A program made the translations under genes and the position numbers. A model generated the notes under the pieces. The model ran no database searches and was not told the DNA's origin. It was given only the letters and a program-made list of their open reading frames with translations. From the NCBI GenBank assembly GCA_948468465.1, contig CAOKJJ010000162.1, forward strand, positions 1-11,356: 11,356 bases of DNA. Reading direction: 5' to 3'. Source of the DNA: an uncultured Eubacterium sp. GTDB taxonomy: Bacteria > Bacillota_A > Clostridia > Lachnospirales > Lachnospiraceae. Positions 1 through 9,292 of this stretch are shown here, piece by piece; position 1 is the first letter of the stretch; each line of letters starts with the position of its first letter.

Positions 1-119
1 TCAAATTCTTTTTGAATCTTTCAAGGTTATTTCACTGTTCAGTTATCAAGGTTCTTTTAACACTGACTTACTTTGCAGTGTATCTGATTCCAATGTATTT
101 GCTTCGCTACATCAGCAGC
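1..119 (-). other. rRNA operon leader (partial, runs off the left edge)
   Basis: This is the transcribed leader after the second of two tandem strong promoters, read on the - strand. It contains the motif AACCTTGA twice (- strand at 53-46 and 28-21); the first copy lies in AGAACCTTGATAACTGAACA, which resembles the boxA-type antitermination and processing sequence found in leaders and spacers of Firmicutes rRNA operons. A 6-bp stem ACACTG/CAGTGT (60-65 with 76-81) precedes it. No protein gene is supported. The 16S start is not reached, so the rRNA gene itself is inferred to begin just beyond base 1. Alternative: leader of another stable-RNA operon. Confidence 0.7.
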
Positions 120-125
120 TTTTGC

Positions 126-154
126 ATTATATCATTGTTTTTATTTCTTGTCAA
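126..154 (-). promoter_or_regulatory. rRNA operon promoter P2
   Basis: On the - strand a perfect -35 TTGACA (154-149) is separated by 17 bases from a perfect -10 TATAAT (131-126). A TG one base before the -10 makes it also an extended -10. Transcription should begin near 119, directly at a small stem-loop (119-106). The perfect consensus fits a growth-rate-regulated stable-RNA promoter. Confidence 0.85.
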
Positions 155-238
155 GTACTTTTTTAAATTTCTTTCTTTATTTGTTTCTTGACTTTTTATT
201 TTTGATTTGATGTGCTGTATTTCTATCAAATCATTTTT

Positions 239-255
239 TGTCGCTTTTTGCGACA
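239..255 (-). other. stem-loop at the predicted 5' end of the P1 transcript
   Basis: TGTCGC and GCGACA form a perfect 6-bp stem around an AAAAA loop on the - strand. It starts one to three bases after the predicted P1 start. It is followed by A residues rather than U, so it is not an intrinsic terminator. Possible roles are 5'-end protection or early processing; both are inference. Confidence 0.55.
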
Positions 256-263
256 GCCAGATT

Positions 264-292
264 ATAATAGCATACTCAGTGTTATTTGTCAA
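264..292 (-). promoter_or_regulatory. rRNA operon promoter P1
   Basis: On the - strand -35 TTGACA (292-287), 17-base spacer, -10 TATTAT (269-264). It lies 138 bases upstream of P2 and about 30 bases beyond the 3' end of the tRNA-Ser gene. Tandem promoters of this strength are typical of rRNA operons. The predicted start near 257 abuts a 6-bp stem-loop (255-239). Confidence 0.8.
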
Positions 293-321
293 CAACTTTT
301 TTTACTTTATTTTCCAGCGAA

Positions 322-409
322 CGGAGAAGGAGGGATTTGAACCCTCGCGCCGGTCACCCGACCTATACCCTTAGCAGGGGCACCTCTTCGGCCACTTGAG
401 TACTTCTCC
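322..409 (-). tRNA. tRNA-Ser(GCU)
   Basis: The gene can be folded by eye. Acceptor GGAGAAG pairs with CTTCTCC, discriminator is G at 322, the D stem is CTC/GAG, and the anticodon stem TGCCC/GGGTA encloses loop CTGCTAA, giving anticodon GCT (reads AGC and AGU). A long variable arm with stem GGTC/GACC marks a class II tRNA, as expected for serine. The T stem-loop is GAGGG-TTCAAAT-CCCTC. The terminal CCA is not encoded (TTC follows the discriminator), so it must be added by nucleotidyltransferase. It sits between the fumarase genes and the rRNA promoters with its own promoter at 463-491. Confidence 0.96.
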
Positions 410-442
410 AAAGTTAATGTCTTTTATTTTATAAACTATTCC

Positions 443-456
443 TGCGTCACAACGCA
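443..456 (-). other. stem-loop in the tRNA-Ser 5' leader
   Basis: TGCGT and ACGCA form a 5-bp stem around a TGTG loop on the - strand, placed at the predicted transcription start. No U tract follows, so it is a poor terminator candidate for the upstream fumarase genes. Confidence 0.45.
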
Positions 457-462
457 AAAATG

Positions 463-491
463 ATTTTACATGCATTTTACTAATTTGTCAA
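463..491 (-). promoter_or_regulatory. tRNA-Ser promoter
   Basis: On the - strand perfect -35 TTGACA (491-486), 17-base spacer, -10 TAAAAT (468-463). The predicted start near 456 coincides with the start of a small stem-loop (456-443), about 47 bases before the mature tRNA. No intrinsic terminator with a U tract is visible between the fumarase stop codon and this promoter, so some read-through from upstream is possible. Confidence 0.75.
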
Positions 492-510
492 TATGTTTTT
501 TCAAATTTTT

Positions 511-1062
511 TCATTTTTTTCTAAAATTATCTACAGCTATATCATATAGATTATTACCATACGCATCAATCACAACAATCATAGGAAATTTTTCAATTTC
601 TAATTTTCGAATTGCCTCAGTGCCTAAATCCTCATAACAAATAATTTCAGATTTTTTAATACATTTGGATATGATTGCTCCTGCTCCTCCTATAGCTGCA
701 AAATACACTGCATGATTTCTCACAACAGCTTCTATTACTTCTTTTGAGCGTTTTCCTTTTCCTATCATTCCTTTTAGTCCAAGGTCCAGAAGTCCTGGTG
801 CGTATTTATCCATTCTGCCTGCAGTTGTAGGACCTGCGGAACCAATTACCTGACCTTTACGTGCAGGTGAAGGTCCCATATAATAAATAACTGCGTCCTT
901 TAAATCAAATGGCAGGTCTTCCCCTTGATCCAATGCTTCGGCCATTCTTTTATGAGCCGCGTCTCGTGCAGTATAGATCACTCCAGACAAATAAATATAG
1001 TCTCCTGCCTTCAAATTGTTCGTAATACTTTCTGTAATTGGTGTTTGAATATATTTGTCCAT
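511..1062 (-). CDS. fumB: fumarate hydratase class I, beta subunit (Fe-S hydro-lyase)
   Basis: This is the C-terminal-type subunit of the heterodimeric iron-sulfur fumarase/tartrate dehydratase family. With the alpha subunit it catalyses reversible hydration of fumarate to malate in the cytoplasm. At 183 residues it has the usual length for the split form. Visible family motifs are TARDAAHKR (31-39), GPTTAGRMD (77-85), KGMIGKGKRS (97-106) and the C-terminal stretch DLGTEAIRKLEIEKFP (145-160). The ATG at 1062 has AAAGAGAG seven bases upstream, a modest ribosome site. It follows fumA by 59 bases and is surely co-transcribed with it. A substrate preference for tartrate (TtdB) cannot be excluded from sequence, but fumarate is more likely in this lineage. 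Fumarase symbols follow the alpha/beta usage, not the E. coli isozyme names. Confidence 0.93.
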   Translation of the reverse strand: MDKYIQTPITESITNNLKAGDYIYLSGVIYTARDAAHKRMAEALDQGEDLPFDLKDAVIYYMGPSPARKGQVIGSAGPTTAGRMDKYAPGLLDLGLKGMIGKGKRSKEVIEAVVRNHAVYFAAIGGAGAIISKCIKKSEIICYEDLGTEAIRKLEIEKFPMIVVIDAYGNNLYDIAVDNFRKK

Positions 1063-1121
1063 TATTATGCTCTCTTTATATTTTTTTATTCTCTCAATAT
1101 TTAAAAATCTTTAAAAAATGC

Positions 1122-1964
1122 TTATAAAATTCTCTTCACGTGTCTTGCAACATGGCAGCATATATTTACTGCTACCGGCAGTCCGGCTATATGTGTTGGA
1201 TAAACCTCAATATTAACGCCTAACGCGGTAGTTGTACCACCTAATCCTCCTGGCCCGATTCCCATTTCATTGATCTTTTCCAACATTTCGATTTCAAGTT
1301 CTTTTATATAGGGCAAATCAGAATGTTGATCAACCTCACGGGTCAGAGCATGCTTTGCCATAAGAGCACATTTTTCAAAATCTCCGCCGATGCCAACACC
1401 GACTACCATTGGCGGACATGCATTAGGCCCTGCTTCTCTTACTGTACTTAATATTGCTTCTTTTACACCTGAAAGTCCATCTGCTGGCTTCAGCATATAA
1501 ATTTTGCTCATATTTTCACTTCCAAAACCCTTTGGCGCTAATGTGACAGCAAGCTGATCCCCTGGCACAATTCGATAATGAATGATGCCAGGAGTATTAT
1601 CTTTTGTATTTTCGCGGAAAACAGGATCTTTCACTACAGATTTTCTCAAATACCCTTCAGTATATCCTCTGCGTATTCCCTCGTTGACTGCGTCTTCTAT
1701 CAGCATTCCTTCTATGTGCAGTTCCTGTCCAATATCCAGAAACACAACCGCCATGCCGGTATCCTGACAAATTGGTATCTGATCCTTTGCCGCGATATCC
1801 ATATTTTCTTCCAGCTGTTCTAAAATCTGACAGCCTAACGGTGACTTTTCTGTCTTTTTTGCCTGTACAATGGCGTTTGTAATATCTTTTGACAGATATA
1901 GATTCGCTTCTATACACATCTCACAAATTTCCCTGATAATTTCATCTGTATGAATTGTTCTCAT
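1122..1964 (-). CDS. fumA: fumarate hydratase class I, alpha subunit (Fe-S hydro-lyase)
   Basis: This is the N-terminal-type subunit carrying the oxygen-sensitive [4Fe-4S] cluster of class I fumarase. Candidate cluster cysteines sit in CQDTG (Cys66), NACPP (Cys183) and NICCHVARH (Cys269/270), numbering from the chosen start; GIGPGGLGG near residues 235-243 is also family-typical. The frame is open to an ATG at 2000, but that start has no ribosome site. The ATG at 1964 has AAAGGAG (1977-1971) six bases upstream and gives 280 residues beginning MRTIHTDEI, matching the family's usual start and length. Only 39 bases separate it from the gyrA stop, with no terminator seen, so it probably rides on the gyrase transcript. 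Tartrate dehydratase (TtdA) is the main alternative. Confidence 0.94.
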   Translation of the reverse strand: MRTIHTDEIIREICEMCIEANLYLSKDITNAIVQAKKTEKSPLGCQILEQLEENMDIAAKDQIPICQDTGMAVVFLDIGQELHIEGMLIEDAVNEGIRRGYTEGYLRKSVVKDPVFRENTKDNTPGIIHYRIVPGDQLAVTLAPKGFGSENMSKIYMLKPADGLSGVKEAILSTVREAGPNACPPMVVGVGIGGDFEKCALMAKHALTREVDQHSDLPYIKELEIEMLEKINEMGIGPGGLGGTTTALGVNIEVYPTHIAGLPVAVNICCHVARHVKRIL

Positions 1965-2003
1965 ATCTGTCTCCTTTAACTCTTTTATTAATGATTTCAT
2001 TTA

Positions 2004-4646
2004 TTATGATTTGTCATCATTTGTGTTTTCATTTATATCTTCATTTGTGTTTTCATCTATATCTTCATTTGTTTCTTTATTTGTATCTTCCTGCGCACGT
2101 TTCAAAAGCTCGTTAATCTGGGAAGGATTTTGTTTTACATGCATGTCTGATTGTGAAAACTCATCTTCTGCATCTTCATACTGCTCTTCTTCAGTGTCTT
2201 TTGTATCTGCTTCACGTACTTTTGTAAGACTTGCTACTTTAACATCCGGCTCCAGGTTCATCAGCTTCACGCCGGAAGTAACTCTTGATAAAACGGAAAT
2301 TCCTGCAACTGGCATACGGATAATAATTCCTTCAGTTGTGATCATCATAATTTCATTGTCTTTGTTGACAGCTTTTACACCAATGATATTGCCCGTTTTT
2401 TCCGTAATCTTATAGCATTTTACACCTTTGCCTCCGCGATTTTGTACGGTAAACTCATCCATCAGCGTACACTTGCCCATACCTCTTTCGGATACTGCCA
2501 ATAGCATATCACCTTGCGTATCCAGCTGCATAGCAACTACTTCATCACTTTCAGCCAGATTCATGCCAATGACACCAATGGAGGTTCTTCCAGTTCCACG
2601 AACATCTTTTTCATTAAATCGAATGCATTGCCCATATTTTGTCACAAGAATAATGTCTTTTTCATTATCTGTCAGCTTCACTTCAATCAGTTCATCATCT
2701 TCACGCAGGCTGATTGCTGCCAAACCAGTTTTCCGAATATTCGCATATTCCAGAATAGGAGTCTTTTTTACAATCCCTTTCTTTGTAGCCATGAACAGAT
2801 ATTCGCCCTCTTTATAGTTACGGATTGGTATCAGGGCAGTAATCTTTTCTCCGGGCTGCAACTGAAGGATATTGATGATTGCGGTTCCTCTGGAAGTCCT
2901 TCCTGCCTCTGGAATCTCATACCCTTTCATACGATAAACACGTCCGGTATTTGTAAAAAACATTAAAAAATGATGTGAAGTCGTCATTAACAGCTCTTCT
3001 ATGTAATCGTCATCGATCGTTTCCATGCCTTTAATCCCACGTCCACCACGATGCTGGCTGCGGAAATTATCCATGCTCATACGCTTGATATATCCAAGCT
3101 TTGTCATAGTAATAATCGTATTTGTAACAGGAATCATGTCGGCCATGGAAATATCCATTTCATCATAGCTGATGGTAGTTCTTCTTTCATCACTGTATTT
3201 TTCAGAAATTTTCAATATTTCTTCACGAATGACACCTAATAATTTTTTTTCATCAGAAAGAATTGCTTTGTAATACGCAATGCTTTCTGCTAATTCTTTA
3301 TATTCCCCTTCAATCTTTTCCCGTTCCAGACCGGTTAACGCACGCAGACGCATATCTACAATCGCCTGGGCCTGTACATCCGTAAGGCCAAACCGCTCCA
3401 TCAATCGTTCTTTTGCCTGTGCTGTCATTCTGCTGCCGCGGATAATAGAGATGACCTCATCAATATGGTCTAAAGCAACCAATAAGCCTTCCAAAATATG
3501 TGAACGCTCTTCAGCCTTATTCAGGTCATATTTCGTTCTTCTTGTAACAACATCCTTTTGATGCAGCAGATAGTAGTGGAGCATTTGCTGAAGATTCAGT
3601 ATTTTCGGCTGATCATTTACAAGTGCAAGCATAATGACGCCAAACGTATCCTGAAGCTGCGTATGCTTGTACAGCTGATTTAAAATCATATTAGGACTCA
3701 CATCTTTGCGCAGCTCTATACAGATGCGCATCCCCTGCCGGTCAGACTCGTCACGCAATGCGGTAATGCCGTCTACTTTTTTATCACGTACCAGATCCGC
3801 TATTTTCTCAATGAGCCTTGCTTTATTTACCATATATGGCAATTCCGTTACAATAATACGATTTTTGCCATTATTCATTGGCTCTATATTAGAAATCGCA
3901 CGTACTCTGATCTTGCCTTTCCCGGTACGGTATGCTTCATTGATGCCTGCTGTTCCAAGAATGCTGCCTCCTGTCGGAAAATCCGGCCCCTTCACAATAG
4001 CAAGCAGTTCATCCATCTCTGTCTCACGATCATTCTCAACTTCATTATCTATGATTTTTACAACAGCATCAATGACTTCACGTAAATTATGCGGCGGTAT
4101 ATTTGTAGCCATACCTACGGCTATTCCCGTTGTTCCGTTTACTAACAGGTTCGGAAATCTTGCTGGAAGTACCGCTGGTTCTTTCTCTGTCTCATCAAAG
4201 TTCGGTCTGAAGTCAACAGTATCTTTGTTAATATCCGCAAGCATCTCCATAGATATTTTGCTGAGCCTTGCTTCTGTGTATCGCATGGCAGCAGCGCCGT
4301 CACCGTCTACAGAACCAAAATTACCATGTCCATCAACTAATGGATACCTGGTCGACCATTCCTGTGCCATGTTTACCAATGCACCGTAAATCGAACTGTC
4401 ACCATGCGGGTGATATTTACCCATCGTATCACCGACAATACGCGCACATTTACGATGCGGTTTGTCTGGTCCGTTATTCAATTCAATCATAGAAAACAAT
4501 ACTCTGCGCTGTACAGGCTTTAAGCCATCCCTGACATCCGGCAGAGCTCTGGAAGCAATGACGCTCATCGCATAATCAATATACGACGACTCCATCGTTT
4601 CTTTCAGATCTACATCATGGATTTGATCAAAAATCTTATCATCCAT
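2004..4646 (-). CDS. gyrA: DNA gyrase subunit A
   Basis: GyrA is the breakage-reunion and DNA-wrapping subunit of the A2B2 type II topoisomerase that introduces negative supercoils with ATP. At 880 residues it is slightly longer than usual. The catalytic tyrosine is Tyr123 in [11 protein letters not shown]. The quinolone-determining region [12 protein letters not shown] (77-88) has Ser84 at the E. coli Ser83 position but Gly88 where E. coli has Asp87. The tower and coiled-coil run to about residue 500. The C-terminal beta-pinwheel (about 505-810) carries the blade-1 GyrA box QHRGGRG (531-537), which separates it from ParC, and a second box QNRGGKG (735-741). Residues 813-880 are a strongly acidic tail ending in three copies of an 8-residue repeat. 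AGGGGG overlaps the gyrB stop, placing the ATG at 4646 and suggesting translational coupling. Confidence 0.98.
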   Translation of the reverse strand: MDDKIFDQIHDVDLKETMESSYIDYAMSVIASRALPDVRDGLKPVQRRVLFSMIELNNGPDKPHRKCARIVGDTMGKYHPHGDSSIYGALVNMAQEWSTRYPLVDGHGNFGSVDGDGAAAMRYTEARLSKISMEMLADINKDTVDFRPNFDETEKEPAVLPARFPNLLVNGTTGIAVGMATNIPPHNLREVIDAVVKIIDNEVENDRETEMDELLAIVKGPDFPTGGSILGTAGINEAYRTGKGKIRVRAISNIEPMNNGKNRIIVTELPYMVNKARLIEKIADLVRDKKVDGITALRDESDRQGMRICIELRKDVSPNMILNQLYKHTQLQDTFGVIMLALVNDQPKILNLQQMLHYYLLHQKDVVTRRTKYDLNKAEERSHILEGLLVALDHIDEVISIIRGSRMTAQAKERLMERFGLTDVQAQAIVDMRLRALTGLEREKIEGEYKELAESIAYYKAILSDEKKLLGVIREEILKISEKYSDERRTTISYDEMDISMADMIPVTNTIITMTKLGYIKRMSMDNFRSQHRGGRGIKGMETIDDDYIEELLMTTSHHFLMFFTNTGRVYRMKGYEIPEAGRTSRGTAIINILQLQPGEKITALIPIRNYKEGEYLFMATKKGIVKKTPILEYANIRKTGLAAISLREDDELIEVKLTDNEKDIILVTKYGQCIRFNEKDVRGTGRTSIGVIGMNLAESDEVVAMQLDTQGDMLLAVSERGMGKCTLMDEFTVQNRGGKGVKCYKITEKTGNIIGVKAVNKDNEIMMITTEGIIIRMPVAGISVLSRVTSGVKLMNLEPDVKVASLTKVREADTKDTEEEQYEDAEDEFSQSDMHVKQNPSQINELLKRAQEDTNKETNEDIDENTNEDINENTNDDKS
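2019..2090 (-). repeat. three tandem 24-bp repeats at the 3' end of gyrA
   Basis: Three in-frame 24-bp units lie at 2067-2090, 2043-2066 and 2019-2042. They encode [16 protein letters not shown] and EDINENTN (GyrA residues 853-876). The last two units differ at one base; the first differs from the second at five. This looks like a slippage-type minisatellite that lengthens the acidic GyrA tail in whole 8-residue steps. Confidence 0.9.
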
Positions 4647-4658
4647 TTAATTTACCCC

Positions 4659-6584
<1,926 letters not shown>

Positions 6585-6610
6585 TCATCCTCCTGATTGT
6601 TCTGCATCGG

Positions 6611-7693
6611 TTATTTTAGTTCCACTCGTCCGCTTCGCACTTCAAATACACGATCAATACGAAAACGGTTTTTAACAAATTCATCCAGTCCGGTACAGGT
6701 AATAATTGTCTGAATATCATGAATGCTTGCAAGCAAATAGTTCTGCCTGCTGCTGTCAAGCTCAGAAAGTACATCATCCAATAATAATACCGGCGTATCG
6801 TGAATTAATTTTTTAACCATTTGGATTTCAGACATCTTCAGTGATAACGCTGATGTCCTCTGCTGTCCCTGAGAACCAAATTTACGGATATCCGCGTTTC
6901 CAATCTGGAACAGCAGATCATCCCGGTGCGGACCAACTGAAGTCTGACAATATTTCCTGTCTTTTTCGCGCGCTGACGCAAGTGCGGACTCCAATTGATC
7001 TGCATCCGTGTCTGGTTCATAAGTAAGTATCAGTTCTTCCCGGTTTCCGGAAATATTTTTATGAATATTGTATACAATCTCTCCCAGTTCTTTAACAAAC
7101 GCATCTCTGCGGCGTATAATACGCTGCCCATAATCAACAAGCTGCATATCCCACACAGAAAGCGTATCTGCCAGTTCCTTTCTGAAAATCAGATCCTTTA
7201 ACAGTTTATTTCGCTGATTGAGAACTTTATTATAATTTGTCAGATCAGACAGATAAATTTTATCCAACTGACACAATTCCAGATCTAAAAAGCGTCTTCG
7301 CTGCGAAGGACCATTTTTAATAATATTCAAATCCTCCGGTGAAAAAAAAACAAGGTTTAAAATACCAAATAAAGAACTGGCTTTTTTAATGGGAATGCGG
7401 TTCACCGCAATTCCTTTTGCTCTGTTTTTCTTCAGGTGAACATCTATCTGAAAATCCTGCTCGTTTTTTTCTACAAACGTACGAATATGTGATTCATCCT
7501 GCTCAAATTGAATCATGTCCTTATCTTTGCTGCCTTTGTGGGATTTTGTCGTACCGCTGACATAAACGGCTTCCAGTATGTTGGTCTTTCCCTGCGCATT
7601 GTCTCCAAACAAAATATTCGTTCCTTCTGTAAATTCCATTGACAAATTTTCATAATTACGAAAATGATTCAATTCCAAAGATTTGATCAGCAT
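6611..7693 (-). CDS. recF: DNA replication and repair protein RecF
   Basis: RecF is an SMC/ABC-like ATPase that acts with RecO and RecR to load RecA at gapped DNA, helping repair of stalled forks. The 360 residues are full length. Walker A is GDNAQGKT (30-37), the ABC signature is SQGQQRTSAL (274-283), and Walker B is VLLLDDVLSELD (302-313). SPEDLNIIKNGPSQRRRFLD (118-137) is the family-typical central segment. Its ATG lies inside the end of yaaA: the two genes share ATGCTGA, where TGA stops yaaA. There is no strong Shine-Dalgarno of its own, so translation is probably coupled to yaaA. No DUF370 gene (remB/yaaB) lies between it and gyrB. Confidence 0.97.
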   Translation of the reverse strand: MLIKSLELNHFRNYENLSMEFTEGTNILFGDNAQGKTNILEAVYVSGTTKSHKGSKDKDMIQFEQDESHIRTFVEKNEQDFQIDVHLKKNRAKGIAVNRIPIKKASSLFGILNLVFFSPEDLNIIKNGPSQRRRFLDLELCQLDKIYLSDLTNYNKVLNQRNKLLKDLIFRKELADTLSVWDMQLVDYGQRIIRRRDAFVKELGEIVYNIHKNISGNREELILTYEPDTDADQLESALASAREKDRKYCQTSVGPHRDDLLFQIGNADIRKFGSQGQQRTSALSLKMSEIQMVKKLIHDTPVLLLDDVLSELDSSRQNYLLASIHDIQTIITCTGLDEFVKNRFRIDRVFEVRSGRVELK

Positions 7694-7899
7694 TGTTCGA
7701 TTGTTATTGTCTCACCGTTATAAGAAACAACATCTCCATGATATAATTTTTTTCCTCGCTGCAATTCAACTTCACCATTCACAGTTACTTGTCCATCTTT
7801 AATTACTATTTTTGCCTCGACTCCGGAACTGACCATCCCAGAAAGCTTCATTGCCTGGCCTAACTTGATATACTCGTCTTTTATTTTAATCATACTCAT
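7687..7899 (-). CDS. yaaA: S4-domain RNA-binding protein YaaA (RlbA)
   Basis: A small S4-fold protein conserved between dnaN and recF in Firmicutes (not the unrelated E. coli YaaA). The S4 core is visible as YIKLGQAMKLSGMVSSGVEAK and the downstream segment VTVNGEVELQRGKKLYHGDVV. The family is thought to bind rRNA in ribosome assembly; the exact role here is inferred from family. The frame can be read from a TTG at 7917, but AAGGA (7909-7905) lies five bases before the ATG at 7899, giving 70 residues starting MSMIKIKDEY, the normal size. It ends in a 7-base overlap with recF and follows dnaN by 37 bases. Confidence 0.9.
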   Translation of the reverse strand: MSMIKIKDEYIKLGQAMKLSGMVSSGVEAKIVIKDGQVTVNGEVELQRGKKLYHGDVVSYNGETITIEQC

Positions 7900-7936
7900 A
7901 AATGTCCTTAATTTCAATCATTAAATATCTTCAGAG

Positions 7937-9034
7937 TTAAAAATTAACCGGAAGAATTAAATAGATATAATTCTCATTTTCATCTTTGATAAAACAAGGT
8001 GCTTTTGGATTTACCATATACAGCATAATTTCTTCGTCCTCAATGACTCGCAGCGCATCTATAAAAAATTTTGGATTAAATCCGATCAGCATGTCTTTCC
8101 CTTCTTTGTCAATCTCTATATCTTCATTCATAGAACCGACGTAAGATGTGATTTTTAATTCCATATAATCATCTTTAATATCCATAATGATCGGTTTTTT
8201 ATCATCTTCCTTTACAAGAAGCGTCGCACGGTCAATACTGCCCAGTAATTCCCGTTTATTGATTTTTATTTTGGTTTCATAGGCTGAAGACAGCATTTGG
8301 TCTATTCTGAAATATTCTCCATCCAATAGCCGTGATAAAACTGTTGTATTTTCAAATTCAAATAAAATATGGTTATCCGTTATAAAAATATTAACATATT
8401 CTTCGGCGGACCCCGGAAGTATTTTACTGATTTCCTGCAAAGTTTTTCCTGGTACAATTACCTTTTTATCAACATAGCATTTTTTCAGCTCTATATTTCG
8501 AATGGAAATTCGATGTCCGTCCAAAGAAACAACCTTCAGTTTGTCTTCTTTAATTTCAAACAATTCTCCTGTCATTAATTTATTTGTATCATTATCCGCA
8601 ATAGAAAAAATTGTCTGCCGTATTACTTCTTTTAGAGTAAATTGTGTAACAGAAAGAGGTTCATTTTTTTCAATTTCAGGTAAATAAGCAAAATCATCTC
8701 CTAATTTGCCAATAATATTGAATTTTGACTTTTCACATGTGATTGTTGTCTTTAGTTTTTCATCTGATATAATGGAAATATCATTATCCGGCAGTTTGCG
8801 TACAATTTCTGAAAATATTTTAGCATCTAAAGCTATGATGCCTGGTTCTTCAATTATACCATCAATGATTGTTTCTATTCCTAATTCTATATCATTTGCA
8901 ATTAGTTTAATTTGTCCTTTAGATGCATCAATAAGAATGCATTCTAAAATCGGCATTGTTGTTTTGGAAGGAACCGCTTTTATTACGATGTTGACACCGT
9001 AAAGCAGGTTCGTTTTTGAACAAATCAGCTTCAT
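7937..9034 (-). CDS. dnaN: DNA polymerase III beta subunit (sliding clamp)
   Basis: DnaN dimerises into the ring clamp that tethers the replicative polymerase to DNA and recruits repair and initiation-control factors. Recognisable features are the N-terminal segment MKLICSKTNLLYGVNIVIKAV, the repeated three-domain clamp layout, and the C-terminal MVNPKAPCFIKDENENYIYLILPV, which matches the family ending around the conserved hydrophobic cleft. An upstream ATG at 9040 would add Met-His, but AAAAGGAG (9050-9043) is only two bases from it and eight bases from the ATG at 9034. The latter is therefore chosen, giving 365 residues, the usual length. It lies immediately after the dnaA-proximal origin segment, so its leader and the unwinding region overlap. 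Confidence 0.97.
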   Translation of the reverse strand: MKLICSKTNLLYGVNIVIKAVPSKTTMPILECILIDASKGQIKLIANDIELGIETIIDGIIEEPGIIALDAKIFSEIVRKLPDNDISIISDEKLKTTITCEKSKFNIIGKLGDDFAYLPEIEKNEPLSVTQFTLKEVIRQTIFSIADNDTNKLMTGELFEIKEDKLKVVSLDGHRISIRNIELKKCYVDKKVIVPGKTLQEISKILPGSAEEYVNIFITDNHILFEFENTTVLSRLLDGEYFRIDQMLSSAYETKIKINKRELLGSIDRATLLVKEDDKKPIIMDIKDDYMELKITSYVGSMNEDIEIDKEGKDMLIGFNPKFFIDALRVIEDEEIMLYMVNPKAPCFIKDENENYIYLILPVNF

Positions 9035-9087
9035 GTGCATAACTCCTTTTATAATGAATTTTATAAAATAATATATATTATACTTCG

Positions 9088-9102
9088 TAATAGTAATAAT
9101 AG
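9088..9102 (+). promoter_or_regulatory. candidate DnaA-trio element
   Basis: On the + strand five consecutive triplets TAA-TAG-TAA-TAA-TAG fit the DnaA-trio pattern (5'-[T/A]A[G/A]-3'), which binds DnaA on single strands during origin melting. A GC-rich GGGGC follows on one side and an AT-rich tract lies on the other, the order seen in B. subtilis. Short AT-rich triplet runs can arise by chance. Confidence 0.55.
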
Positions 9103-9251
9103 GGGCAGTGTAAAAGTGTAAAAGTACCTGAAGTCCTTATCATTACAGATAAAATTTATTTTAAAACTACGTGAACAACTTCATGTAAGCTGCTTGACAA
9201 GATGTTAATAACTTAAAAAAAGCAAAAAAACGGATGCTCTGAAGTCTGTAA

Positions 9252-9280
9252 ATTTTATAGTTATCCAGTGTAATAAACAA
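9252..9280 (-). promoter_or_regulatory. possible dnaN promoter
   Basis: On the - strand TTGTTT (9280-9275), a 17-base spacer and TAAAAT (9257-9252) form a weak promoter-like pair; the degenerate DnaA box at 9261-9269 lies in its spacer. A dnaN promoter is expected in this gap, but the match is poor and dnaN could also be read from dnaA. Confidence 0.25.
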
Positions 9281-9292
9281 AAAATATGATAG

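Noticed and set aside
107..295. A 62-residue reading frame on the - strand
   Set aside because: It overlaps both rRNA-type promoters and the leader, is rich in Lys, Asn and Ile as expected of random AT-rich DNA, and matches no family I know.
443..510. Intrinsic terminator after fumB
   Set aside because: The only hairpin (443-456) is short and lacks a following U tract, and it lies downstream of the tRNA promoter.
1965..2000. Longer fumA start at 2000
   Set aside because: It lacks a ribosome site, while AAAGGAG lies six bases before the ATG at 1964, which also gives the normal family N-terminus.
2019..2090. The 24-bp repeats as a CRISPR-like array
   Set aside because: The copies are directly adjacent with no spacers and are in frame with gyrA.
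3706..4389. A 227-residue + strand frame opposite gyrA
   Set aside because: It lies wholly antisense to the conserved gyrA coding sequence, is Ser/Pro/Ile-rich in the way of shadow frames, and has no ribosome site or known domain.
7900..7917. TTG start of yaaA at 7917
   Set aside because: The AAGGA ribosome site would lie inside the coding region; it is correctly placed for the ATG at 7899.
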